From positions 124,001 through 188,000 of the forward strand of contig JACATO010000333.1 in assembly GCA_018389105.1 (NCBI GenBank): 64,000 nt of DNA, in the 5' to 3' direction. Each line of letters opens with the position of its first letter. The stretch's first letter is position 1. Origin of the DNA: Nautilus pompilius. Taxonomy: Eukaryota; Mollusca; Cephalopoda; Nautilida; Nautilidae. Shown here in pieces: positions 34,485-46,900 of this stretch. The position numbers and the translations under genes are program-made. The notes under the pieces are model-generated. The model searched no databases and was not told the DNA's origin. It saw only the letters and a list, made by a program, of their open reading frames with translations.

Positions 34485-37400
34485 CTGAGCAAATAAGATT
34501 TAAAAAAAAAAAATAATTGTTGCTGCTAAGGCAAAAATTGGTAAGTTATAATTTTCAGAAAGTTATATGTGTTTAAAATGATAGCAAACTATTGCTTGAC
34601 CATTTTTTTAACTCTGTATACCACATCATTTTTCACCTTACTATACCACCTGGACTACTTGTGTGCCTCAGTCTAAAGCACTAGTTAGTATTTGTGTTGA
34701 ATTGGCTGTATATTTAGTCCAGACACTTGTAATGCAAAACAAGTAGGGTTGGAGCAATATGAATGTCAGTACAAAGAGTTATATTAATGAAGGAAGTATC
34801 ACAGCCTCTATGGTTCATACTGTGCTAAACAATGCATATTTAAAGAGTAATGGGGTCCAAATGCACCCAGATGGTAAACAGAAGAATGAATGAATCTTAA
34901 GATCAAAGTTTGAAAACTCTAGATGGTATTATTAAGCAGCTTAGGCTATCTATGGGTTTAACCCATACAGAAAAAAAAAACAGCATTATTTCCTGTTATA
35001 ATTAAGAAAACAGCACAATATTAAGACTCAACGAGGATTTATGTTCAGTGTTATGCTGTACTATCAAAAGGGTTAATTGCTAGAGCAGTTTTTTGTCATT
35101 TTTCTTTTTCCATTAAGTTTGTGCTATGTATTGCCTTTTCATGACTACAGTACACTGTGTTGCCTATTTTTATTTAGTTATAAAGATTCCTCCAGAGGTG
35201 ACATTAAAACAAATCACAGACACTGATCAGAGGTCAAGCAGTAATAAGGAAATCTTCCATGTATATTTTCTCTACTCATTAAGTAAATATAACTGTTAGC
35301 ATGGAGATTTGGAAAAAAAACAGCTTTTTCCAAAATGGCTAATAAAAGTAAACTAATTTTTAAAAATTTAGATAAAAACTTGAAAAGGCGATTTAAGCTT
35401 TACGACCAAGACATGTAGAAAACCCACCTGAACCATGAGTGGTGTTTCTTGTATCTGACAGCCCAAAATGACCCCTAATGGTATCAGGCTCATCAAAAAT
35501 GGTTCTGAAATAAGTAAATAAGTAACCATATGTAAAAGAAAAATGATATCATTTCATCCTAAAATGTTATATGTTTACAGTTTTTATTCATTTTTTTCAA
35601 ATTTTAACCACAGACTCCCAAATATATTAATATCCATGTGTTATAGGGATTGTGATTTTTATCATTATGAAGTTAGAAATAAGTCTATTTGAATAGAGTG
35701 AATGAATATCAAAAGAGCTTAGGATTTTAAAAAAAACAGGAGATTGGAATCTTAAGGCTCCTTCCCATTTCTGGAGTCTCTGCATTTTGGTCTGAGTAAT
35801 GATACTAAAAATTGTATTGGTGATTCTCGGGTACAGTTAACAGCACATCACTTTTTATAAAAAAATGTTATTAATTTTTCTGAGTCTCTCTCAGTCAAAT
35901 CTTTTTTTTTTTAATACTAAAAACAAACAAAAAAAAACACCATAATTTTATACTTGAAAAATAAAATATATAACTGCTTACTTTTTTAGATAGACTGATT
36001 AGATGACAATATTTCTAAAAAAAATTAACTAAAATACACAATATTTTGTAATGGTTCATTTTTATTTACGAACTAAAACATGGTGCCACTTCTGTTGATA
36101 ACACTTTTGTAAAGGGAGACAATCTGTACAATTCAGCGCTGCTTTGCTCTTACTCATGTAAAATCACTGCCTCATATCATAACATGGCTAAGCATGTATA
36201 AAAACACATCATACTACAAATACTACTTCTGAAAAATTTGTATCTAGACCCAATCAATACTTAATCAACTTAAAAACTCTGGTTAAATCATTTTTTTTTT
36301 TTTAACCATAAGAGTTGTTTCACACATTTATCTGAATGTGTGCAATTCATAATATCAAGTTTACACCTGGGCTCACCTGAAAACTTTTGTTGGTCCCATC
36401 AGCTTTCGCCAGAACTCAATTGCATTTTCTCGTGCCAAGATATGCACCCAGAGAGGACCACTGCAACATTACCAAGCAAAACTAAAGAAACAACTACAAA
36501 CAAACCTACTGCAAACATCTATGGGTGTGTTGAGGGTATACAGTGTGCTTCAAAATAAGTATTAGGGCCCTGTCAGCTCAGTTTTACAGACTAACAGATG
36601 CTGGAACATTCATCATTAGTTAATAGTAAAACCATTTATATAAATGAGCATAGGCACCTAAATGTGTGCTAACCATAGTGGATAATATGGTGAGGCTATC
36701 ACAAACAGAACATTAAAAAGAAAAATAACTCACTTCTCTATTTCAAACTAAAATTTTTAAAAACCACCTTTTCACGTTAGCTTTACTGTTTCATAAAGAT
36801 TTAATATTTATAAAACTAAATTGAATAACTTTAAAAAAAATTTTTATGGTATATCATTAATCTCAGATCTGGAGAATTACACATTAGCATTTATTTTGCT
36901 GGAAATAAATAAAAGTAAAAAAATAGATTCAGTGGGTCAAAATGTCAGTGTTTCCAAGGATCTCTCAGAGAGATTATCTGTATGACACTTTGTACAATAA
37001 CTTTATTTCGTTATTGTAGGACAAAGCGGTGACACTGAAAATAAATGGTTTTCAAAGTGTCACCATTGAGAATTTGAATCAGAAAAAACAAAAAAACTTA
37101 TTAAATTAGCATTAACTTTGTTGTTCACAGACTTTATGGATTTTACATAAGCACTTAAAAATATATAAAAATGTGCAATCACTAAACAAAAAAACAAAAA
37201 ACTTAACTTTTCCTCTGTTTATAATTTAAAAAAATTTTTTTACACGAATTCGATACGAAAAAAAAAACAGTAATAGTTATCAGTGCAATGATGTACATTG
37301 TTAGAAAGTTAATGGTACCAAATATGAAAATACAGCAGAAAAAAATCTCTCAATATCAAATCAAATAGGCATAATACAAATATTAATATGTACAATCTAT

Positions 37401-38855
37401 TTCTGTTTTAAGCTATGATAAAGAAACCAAAAGTAACTTATAAACTTTATGGACGATGATCCTTACCCAAAACCCAAAATTTTCATTTTTTTAGTCTTTG
37501 TTGATTTGAAGTTCTCTCTCCATCCAACCAATGTTAAACCAACTGTATGTAACTTGTCGTTTTCAACAACTGCCATATCATGTGTTTTACTACCACATAT
37601 TTTCCATACACAGAAGTAAAGGTGAGTTTTTTGATGAGAAGTTTATCACACTTAAAGTTCAGTGACCAAAATTTTAAAAAGCTTTTTTGTCTGATTTTAG
37701 TTTCCATTAATTTTACTTGCTCAGTCTACATATTTTTAACATGGGTACGTAACATTGTTTTCAAAGAAAGCTACAATACATTACTTAGCATTTGTGGTTC
37801 TAAAGCAAAAATAATAAAATTGATTTCCAGATATCTGTAAATATTTAGCACACATACCTGCTCATAAAGGTGACAAGTCTGTTGTAGAAATATCTTTCTG
37901 AAAAAATAAATGGTGAGATGAAGCAAATAAATCATAAGTCATGGAAAACAACCCACAAACATTTTAATAAGATATTCTTCACGTTTTGTTGTATCATTGA
38001 ATATAACATATCTCCAGTCAATCACTTTTCAGGACATTGCATGTAAAAAATATTCTTTTCTACTTGTGAAAACCAATAAAACAATTGTAATCATTGAGTA
38101 TATTTTTATTGCTTTTATAAATTTTAATTTGTCTTAGACTTGTAGTAGCTTATGTTTATGTACAGAAGTTCCTTAAATCTTGGGAACAAAATCTGATCTA
38201 TCTGGGACTAGAGCTTTCATAGCCCTGATTTAAAATAACAAGAGATTTAATTGTTATTCAACTGTTTAAAACACACACACACATCTACTGCTTGCCGTGT
38301 CTGTATAAGGCAAAACACAATTTCTGACCTAAATTATTGTTCAACTGTTTCTAGGTGATAGGATGGTGAAATATGTAAATAAGGCAAATATAAAAAGGTC
38401 ACTCGTCTCTGTCTGTCTGAGTGAGAGCAGAATGTACTCATAAATGAAATCCCCTTAGTTTTAAGGGTACAGGGTCACGTACCTTGATGATTCTTGTAGA
38501 AGTCTTCAGCTTGGACCCGGCTCATTCTTGTACTGGCAGACTGGACAAAATAAAAGTTGTTTTCCAAGATGATTTTTCTGATTTCCTACAAAAAGAAAGA
38601 GAAATTCCAGCTGCAAATACATGGTGTTAGTATCCTGAGACTCTACTTGTGACATAAGTAAAGTACTCACTCAGTTACAGATACTGCAGTGAGTTCTGTA
38701 GCAAAACATCCAGCTGTAAAGTTGAGGAAGAAAAACAAAGTCTGTAAAAAACCATCATCAATTATGAAAAAGAGAGAAAAGAGAGAGAGAGAGAGAGAGA
38801 TGACGTCAGTACACACAGAGAGATTGAGAGATGTGGGAACAAAGAGAGATAACGT

Positions 38856-38901
<46 letters not shown>

Positions 38902-39828
38902 TGACGTCAGTACACACAGAGAGATTGAGAGATGATGTGGAACAAAGAGAGATAATGTCATTACAGAGAGAGAGAGAGAGAGATGACGTCAGTACACACA
39001 GAGAGATTGAGAGATGATGTGGAAACAAAGAGAGATTGAGAAAGAGGGAGATGACGTCAGTACAGAGAGATAGAGAGAGGGAGGAGAGAGATATGTCGTC
39101 AGTACACAGAGAGAGAGAGAGAGAGAGATGAACTTCGGTACAAGAGAGATATGACATCATTACAGAGAGAGAGAGGGGGGGGAGATAACGTCGATACAGA
39201 GATATGACGTCATTAGAGAGAGAGAGGGGGGAGAGATGAGTCATATTACAGAGAGATATGACGTCATTACAGAGAGAGAGGGGGAGATGACGTCAGTAAG
39301 TACAGAGATATGACGTCATTAGAGAGAGAGAGGGGGATGACGTCAGTACAGAGATATGACGTCATTACAGAGAGAGAGGGGGAGATGACGTCAGTAAGTA
39401 CAGAGAGATATGACGTCATTACAGAGAGAGAGAGAGAGAGATGGTGACCTGATGATGGAAAGGCCCCCTTAATGCAGGTACAGGAAGCGATTTTTTAAAA
39501 AAAAAAGAACATTAATTAACAAAGGTGGCAGGTACACCAACGGGAAAGATGTACTGCAGACAATATGCAGTTGTTTTTTTTTTTATAGATCAATAAAATG
39601 GGAAACCACTGCGAAATAGCCAACAGTTCGAACATCGATCTCCCCGCACCCAGCGGTAAAGAAAGAAAGGTCAACATGGAGTAATCATTCGATTTGGGTG
39701 ATCCGAACACCAGTGTGACACTACCCTGGGCGGAGAGACCACGCACTTACGTGTACAATGTAGGGACGGGTAAACACGTCGGGCTTTAAAATAGCTAATG
39801 TCAGCTGCAACCGGCCGGCCCCGGGCAT
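34339..39828 (-). CDS. NME6: NME6, nucleoside diphosphate kinase family member
   Basis: Six coding exons (39828-39751, 38585-38483, 37897-37858, 36460-36377, 35504-35428, 34484-34339) join in phase to 175 residues. The product matches NME6 rather than the group I enzymes: LTLAILKPDVFTRPYIVHEI, ERYFYNRLVTFMSSGPLWVH, FWRKLMGPTKVFRTIFDEPD and IRGHFGLSDTRNTTHGS. NDP kinases move the terminal phosphate from NTPs to NDPs through a phospho-histidine. The His is present in NTTHGS (residue 125), as is the C-terminal family extension (FFFPHFSISQWELDEEPYF). NME6 in mammals is mitochondrial and acts with RCC1L; location here is inferred. ATG 39828 is the only start ahead of the first beta strand. The gene is divergent from PSAT1. 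Confidence 0.94.
35428..35504 (-). CDS. NME6: NME6 coding exon 5 (active-site His)
   Basis: Encodes residues 102-127 ending DTRNTTHGS; the His is the phospho-acceptor of the family. Confidence 0.95.
36377..36460 (-). CDS. NME6: NME6 coding exon 4
   Basis: Encodes (S)GPLWVHILARENAIEFWRK and LMGPTKVF, residues 74-101. Confidence 0.95.
36461..37857. other. NME6 intron 3
   Basis: AT-rich intron. The only structure seen is two short nested inverted repeats at 36984-37066 (TGACACTTTGTACAATAAC against GTTATTGTA-ACAAAG-GGTGAC; GGTGACACT against AGTGTCACC). Confidence 0.5.
37858..37897 (-). CDS. NME6: NME6 coding exon 3 (40 bp)
   Basis: A 40-bp exon encoding (E)RYFYNRLVTFMS, split codons at both ends. 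TTTTTTCAG acceptor, CAG/GTATGT donor. Confidence 0.94.
38483..38585 (-). CDS. NME6: NME6 coding exon 2
   Basis: Encodes residues 27-60 plus one base. It starts EIRKIILENNFYFVQ and ends AEDFYKNHQ. TGTAG acceptor. Confidence 0.94.
38775..39443. repeat. GA-rich array with TGACGTCA sites in NME6 intron 1
   Basis: Irregular units of (GA)n followed by GATGACGTCAGTACA or ATATGACGTCATTACA. The palindrome TGACGTCA occurs twelve times (38801, 38902, 38984, 39052, 39205, 39259, 39288, 39311, 39338, 39357, 39386, 39411). This octamer is the CREB/ATF consensus (CRE). The array lies 300-1050 bp downstream of the NME6 start codon, in its first intron. Confidence 0.95.
39751..39828 (-). CDS. NME6: NME6 coding exon 1
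   Basis: Encodes residues 1-26, MPGAGRLQLTLAILKPDVFT and RPYIVH, with the ILKPD motif of NDP kinases. CAC/GTAAGT donor, phase 0. Confidence 0.92.
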
Positions 39829-40191
39829 CAATTGGCGAAACGTCGCGAACGAATCCAGGTGCAGTACTCTACCAACGTTAAAAAAAAAAAAAAAGAGAAC
39901 TCCAAGAGTTATCTCCCCCCCCCAATTAGATACCTGACGACGTCCCGCGTTTGTTCATTGGTTTCAAATCAAAATTTTTAATGTTCCTCTTTTGTTTGTT
40001 TTTGTTTTTTTGTTTTTTTTAAAAGTTCAAACTTTATTTGTTTTGTTTTTTTTTTTGTTCTTTTTCTAAAAATAAAAAGAAAAAGTGTAGGTCCTGTCAC
40101 GTGTTGGCGATTAAGAAAATTTTCACAGGAACACAGGAAACGAATAAAATACATGATGGCATCAGGATAATCGGGCAGCCACGTTTTGTTT

Positions 40192-40256
<65 letters not shown>

Positions 40257-40894
40257 CGAACCTCCGCATCAACGGCTCTGTAAGTACAAAAACAGTGCGC
40301 AACTGTCGTTGTTATTTGTGCCTTTTCGTTAGTTAAAGTCGCCTGCAGGAAGTGTCGGTACTTTTGTAACCTCTCCACCCCCTCCACCCCGAGGGTGTGG
40401 GGGGGGGTGCGGGTAGTTAGTTACCTTCGCGTTTTTAAGTAGATTTCTTGTAGCGGCCCGTCCCACGGATTTACCGATAAATAGTTGACGCTGGGTGAGT
40501 CCGCGCCTCGGCACCGCCAAGGTTCGTCAGCTAAAGGGAGCTAAACGCGGGGTCCCCGACTACCTGTTTCCCTTAGTTACCGCCACGCGCTCTCATTCCT
40601 TTTTTTTTTTTTTTTAAAATTCGTTTTGCTTTTGATGCCCCCCCCTCCTTCAGGTGTGTGCGCGTGCGTTGGTTGGGAGGAAGCTGGTTCTCGTACACGT
40701 TGTTCACGCGGCTAAAAACAGAACCGGAGTTTTTATTCGTTTTTTTTTTTAAAAAGTCAGCACCACCAACTGGAGCGAGTCGGCCAGGACCACGTGACCC
40801 CTCTGGGGGCGGGTGGAATCAGGCTGTCCTTCTGTTGGTGACGGGTCTTCTCATCCGATTTTCTGCCGTCGAAGCTCCGGACCTCGCTCGCACC
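39829..40894. promoter_or_regulatory. Divergent NME6/PSAT1 promoter interval
   Basis: The 1066 bp between the two start codons is GC- and CpG-rich at both ends (39830-39960 and 40380-40900), with an (AAT)n run and AT-rich sequence in the middle. No TATA box was identified for either gene. The layout fits a CpG-type bidirectional promoter or two close promoters; transcription starts cannot be placed from sequence. Confidence 0.6.
40193..40255. repeat. (AAT)n microsatellite
   Basis: About 20 uninterrupted AAT units in the middle of the NME6/PSAT1 intergenic interval. Confidence 0.97.
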
Positions 40895-40951
40895 ATGGAA
40901 CCCCGGAGAATGATCAGCTTCGGCCCGGGTCCCTCCCGACTTCCTCTGGCG
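40895..40951 (+). CDS. PSAT1: PSAT1 coding exon 1
   Basis: Encodes residues 1-19, [28 protein letters not shown] donor, phase 0. Confidence 0.95.
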
Positions 40952-43900
40952 GTAAGACGCTCAAGGCCTCGGTACTGGAAACTAAAGCTCCCTCCCGCCG
41001 CTGCTGCTATCGGTGGAAACCTTTCCACGTGTTGAAAATACCAATGGCTTAATTACGGCCGACAGCTGCTGTTTGACTGCCTGTTTGTACGTGGCCCTCC
41101 CAGCGGGTCTCCCTCTGGCGGTGTTTACTAGGGTAGCAGGTCGTACAACCAGCGGGAAGACAGATTAAAGAAAGACCTTATAAACTCGACGTGCCACCCT
41201 GCCACGATTTTCGAGAACTTTACGCTTCCCTACCTTTCAGTATCTATGTCCGTGTCCCCATCCCTGTTTTTCCGGAAAAACTGGGGGGGGGGGGATTTTC
41301 CCCACCCTTTGCTCCGCCTTGTAGAAGTTTAAAAGTCTCCATTGGATCCCCTGAGCACAGGTTTCAGCACAGCGCTGTCGAGTACGATGTTACCGTGACC
41401 TTCGCCGATTGGGAGAACGAATTAGGACGAGAGAGAGATGATATTAGTACAGAGAGGGAGAGAGATGATGTTAGTACAGAGAGAGAGAGAGAGATGATGT
41501 TAGTACAGAGAGAGAGAGAGATGATGTTAGTACAGAGAGAGAGAGAGATGATGTTAGTACAGAGAGAGAGAGATGATGTTAGTACAGAGAGAGAGAGAGA
41601 CGATGTTAGTACAGAGAGAAAGACGATGATAGTACAGAGAGAGAGAGAGATGATGTTAGTACAGAGAGAGAGAGAGAGATGATGTTAGTACAGAGAGAGA
41701 GAGAGAGATGATGTTAGTACAGAGAGAGAGAGAGAGATGATGTTAGTACAGAGAGAGAGAGAGAGAGATGATGTTAGTACAGAGAGAGAGAGAGACGATG
41801 TTAGTACAGAGAGAAAGATGATGTTAGTACAGAGAGGGAGAAAGATGATGTTAGTACAGAGAGAGAGAGATGATGTTAGTACAGAGAGGGAGAAAGATGA
41901 TGTTAGTACAGAGAGAGAGAGATGATGTTAGTACAGAGAGGGAGAAAGATGATGTTAGTACAGTGAGAGAGATGATGTTAGTACAGAGAGAGAGATGATG
42001 TTAGTACAGAGAGGGAGAGAGATGATGTTAGTACAGAGAGAGAGAGAGAGATGATGTCAGTACAGAGAGAGACCCCAAACTGTCATTTACCTGTTTTTCT
42101 CGGCCTTTTTCAGGTTCTGAAACGGGCCCAGGACGAACTGCTGTGTTACAATGATCTCGGTGTCAGCATCATGGGTAAGTGCGGCAAAGACGGCACATGG
42201 GATAACCTATAGCGAGTCTTTCATCAATGAAGTTGAAATTTTACAAGACATCCTACTTGTTTAACTTAGACTGAAGCATCCCATTAACAGGATCTCGTTC
42301 ATTTTTTCTGCTGGTTATTTTTAATACATTAAATAGAAGAGATGTTTCGTTATTTTCATAATAAAAAAAAAAAAAAAAATCAATTGGGTTGGTTTTCTTT
42401 GTCTTCCTCGTGTTTGCATACTTTCCATATATAAACTCACTACACGTCCAGTACCATTGCATTTATTTTCAAACACTCATTTTAAAGAAATTAATGTTTG
42501 TCAATATTTCTAGAAATGAGTCATAGATCAGGGGATTTTGCAAGAATTCTGAACACAACTGAAAAGGACATCAGAGATTTAATGTGAGTACATTAGTTGT
42601 AATTAAGAGCATTGAATGATATGTAGATGTCTTTAAAAATTTTGTGTTGGATAAAACTTGAAAGTAGAAGATAGGTGGGTTTGTTGTTATGTGGGTGGAG
42701 CAGCTGTTGGATGAAAAAGTTTCACAAGACACAGAGAAATGATTAGCTAAATGGTCAAACATAAATATTTTTGAGCTAAAGCAGTTTTAGTTTTTCAAAA
42801 AAATGTCAATCTGAAGGCTACATTGTGGCAGATGAGGTGAGACAGGAATTTTTTTTTTTTTAAATGTTACTTAATTTTCTTTCAACTTTTAAAAAAATTC
42901 TCTTTACTTGGGGTTTATAATTTTTAAAATAAAAGTCTGTCTTTTAATCAGTAATAAATAGCACTTGATTTTGTGTCAATAGATTTACAGGTATGTACAA
43001 AAATAAAAGAAATTAGAGAGAAATTTATTTAGCAACTTGTGTTCATTGATTAAATACCATTGTTACTATAATTCTCACTTCTGATTCCAGGAAAATTCCC
43101 GATAATTATAAATTGCTCTTCTTGCAAGGCGGAGGAACGGGTCAGTTTGCTGCTATTCCGATGAACTTAATCAACCTTAAAAGTCATGGCATGGCAGATT
43201 ACATCATCACTGGAACCTGGTCAGCCAAGGCAGCCAAAGAGGCTGAGAAGTACTGCAAAGTGAACAGAGTCTTACCTAAGGTGGATCAGTATACAGGTTG
43301 GTACAGGTGTTGCTAGAAACCTAGGTGATAAAGCTAATACAGAACTTTAATCAGGGATTATTTTTTAACTTATTCTGAAGAAGTATTTAATTGCTGCATT
43401 TTTTTCATTTTATAGTTAAACTAATTTATTTAAAATTTATTTTACAGGTATACCTGATTTTTCAACTTGGACACTGAATCCCAAGTCTTCCTATGTTTAC
43501 TACTGTGCAAATGAAACTGTTCATGGTGAGTTACTGTTTTACTTTTTAATATATATTTTTTTGTTTCTACTAAGCTATATTTACAGATTAGAGCCCAGTT
43601 TGGCCTGGTTTCTTCTTGCTCTTCTTAATGAGCCAGTTGTGTGGGTTTCCTCCCACATTTGAAAATTAACGTTTCTTGGAGGGGCTTCTGATAGGCTTGT
43701 TAGCTCAGTTGGTTGGAGTACACTTGGCACTTTGTGCTGACCATAACTTTGGGCACACACTCTTCCCCACCTGGCTAGCATTCTGGATAGGGCACATGAT
43801 GACAAAAACAACAAAATTAAGTAATATGTATGCTGTTTGTTTCTATAAAATGGGGTGCCAATCATTATGACCTTAGTCTAGGGTAGAATCTTTGATCTTA

Positions 43901-46900
43901 TTTATAAAAAAGAAAAATTTTAAACATTTCTTTTCGCTATCTGATCATTTATCTACTCTTATAGTACATATCCCAATTAACCATTACAGTTGAAGTTACC
44001 TTTTAATTTAAACAGGTATTGAGTTCCAGTATATTCCAGATACAAAAGATGTTTTACTCGTGTGTGACATGTCCTCAAATTTTCTTACAAGGCCAGTTGA
44101 TATTTCAAAGGTATGTCATTGACTTTTATAGTTTAATTTTTACCTGTATTATCCTATTAACTGCAGTTCTTTCAAACTTGCAACCTTGTTAAATTTTTTA
44201 AAAATTTTGAACTACAGATATATGTAGTTTAATAATTAAGGGGTAAAAAAATTGTGAAGCCAAAGTTATTTTTGAATGTAATTAACAAAAAAAACTTTTA
44301 TTATGTTCACAAAATTATCTTTCATTCCAAAAGAAACCAGAAAACATAAAGAACATAATGTGTTTTGGATTAGAAATGTATTTTATGTTAGATGTAATGG
44401 TGAAACTGTTGAAAGATCGTCTTCAGATGGAGTTTTATCCTTCTGGTTGGTTATTATGTCATTTCTCATTGATCATACTGGCATGGTTCACAAAATCATT
44501 GCAGAAATGGATTACTGAGAAACCCGTACATGAATGTTACAGGATGTACATGGGACATATACAAATATGGACATCAAAAACATGTAATACAGATTACAGC
44601 ATCTTCAGGGTTCCCTTTCTATGAGGAAGAATTTGTAGTCCACAAAATCATATCACACATCTTTTATTCACAGCAGATACCCAAGATCAAGTTCTCTATA
44701 GATATTCTTCTCCCATGATATGCTGCTGATGATGATTAGCTTATAAAAAATGAAATTTCACTTTTTCCCAAATAAATCACCATACTTCACAAATAAGATG
44801 CATTAAGGTTCTCAGTTCTGCCATCCCTACACTACCAAAATCACGTTCAGTTTCATTATTATACAGGGTGATATTAAAAGAAAAAACTCTATACATTAAG
44901 AAACATCTTTAAATTTTAGTGGTATATCTTAGCCAATGTCAGTGTTGAAAGCAGATAATTTTTAGTGCATATGCCTACAGCGTTTGTTTACAAACATTTG
45001 TGTGACTCTCTGGTTAAGGTTACCAATGTTCAGTTAACTGTCTTTCAGACTTCTCTGGACATAGAAATCTGGTAAACTTGCAGAGAATAGCACAGATTTA
45101 CACTGCCATGTCTCAACATCTTCAACGAGACAAAGGTGGTTCTCCTTCCTGTTGCCAGTAAAACTGTTCAAAGACATTGGCTATTTTTTTTTTAGCTTCT
45201 AATCACAATTAGAGATCTGAAAAGTTCACAATGAGTGTGAGGGTCTGAACCAGCATCCTCTGTTAGGTTTTAAGGACCTTTCAAGAATTAATGCCTGTTA
45301 GTCAAAGCTGCTTTTATTTGCATGCATGAGCAAGTGCATTTTCTGGTTAAGGAAAATCACTTGGGTAAGTCACATTCTCACAATGTTAATTTCAAAATTA
45401 AATGTTGAACAGCATTAGGCTTCTTTTTCTTTCAAAAAGAAGCTAAGTAAGTATATTAGATGCTAAAGTAATACTAAACAAACCAGTTTAGTGTAAAAAG
45501 TGTTTAAAACTTTTTCAGTTTGGCTTGATATTTGCTGGTGCACAAAAAAACTTGGGCTGTGCTGGTGTCACCATAGTGATTGTGAGAGAGGATGTGATTG
45601 GTCATGCTTTGAAAATGTGCCCTTCAATTGTAGACTACAAAGTTCAAGCCGAAAATAACTCTTTATACAATACTCCACCTGTTTACAGGTAAAGTTCAGT
45701 TAAAAAGAAACCTTCAAATTTTTTCTATTCTGGAAATCATAAACTTAGAATAACATTGTGTGCGTGTATTACATAAACTATTAAAACTTATTTATATAGT
45801 GCATAATCACAGGTACATACAATAGAAGTTTTCAACCCAAAGATATAAAAAAAAATGCATTCACTGCACACATTTTTCTTTTGAATGCAGCTGCTCCAAC
45901 TTTTGCCCTCTTGTTTGGAAATAATGCCAAAATTGACTTTATTGATCAGTCCCATAATTAACTAATAACAGCTGTTACATTAATTCATAATTACAAATGG
46001 CTTTAGAATTACAATTATGATTTCCAAATATCTGCTTAAAAGAAGAAAAAGGAATTAGTTTTTATTTATTGTTTTGCTTTCTCTAGCATCTATATAATGG
46101 GCTTAGTGGTTAATTGGGTTAAAGAAAATGGAGGAGTTGAAAAGATGCGGAAAAACAGTGTCTCGAAGTCCCAAGCAGTATATGCTGTCATTGATACATC
46201 AAATGGATTCTACAAGTTAGTATTTTTCTTGGTTGGTTTGTTATTGGTGGCTTACAAACATAACTGCTTTTGAAAGTAACATGTCCAATTCTTACTACTC
46301 TTTAGATTGTAAGTAATGCTTTCTTCTTAATGCATATTTTCAAGTGTGTGCTTGTTACTCTTTCATGGCCAAACTGTAGCACCTGGAGGCCCCAAGTTTC
46401 GATGTAGGTACTTAAGAATCTGGGCAAGGTTTTAAGCTACCACATGTTTGCCTAAAGCTGTTTTTTTTCCTCATGCAGTGAGCAAACTTTTAAGAATCAT
46501 TTTTAATAATCTCCCCGTTTCAATGTTTTATACTGTGTAGACATGGAGATGGTGAAAATTTAACAGGCGGGCATAGAATCAAACAATTTTTTTGATCAAA
46601 TGCGATTTTTTAAAAATCCTTCCCTTATCTCAAATGCTGTACATGTTGTCTATTTAGAGCATCAGTTGAATCAAACTGTCGAAGCCACATGAACATAACG
46701 TTTAGGATTGGTGAGCCTGCAAAGGAGGTGGTGCTTGAAAAAAAATTTCTGGATGAAGCAGCAGAACAGGGAATGATTCAGCTGAAAGGTCACAGGTAAT
46801 TAAAGTCTTTTATCATAAACAGAACCACATCACAACCAAATATGTGAACTACGGCTACTTAAAAGAGAAAGGTTGCTGCTTCAACTCTGGCTACCTGTTA

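Noticed and set aside
40038..40387. Frames with runs of Asn or Leu
   Set aside because: They are the (AAT)n microsatellite read on each strand.
41191..41925. Long plus-strand frames reading MMLVQRERE repeats, and similar frames near 38667-39244
   Set aside because: Products of the GA-rich tandem arrays, not genes; composition is purely that of the repeat.
44863..45200. A transposon starting TACAGGGTGATATTAAAAGA
   Set aside because: Looks like a terminus, but no inverted partner or transposase fragment was found downstream.
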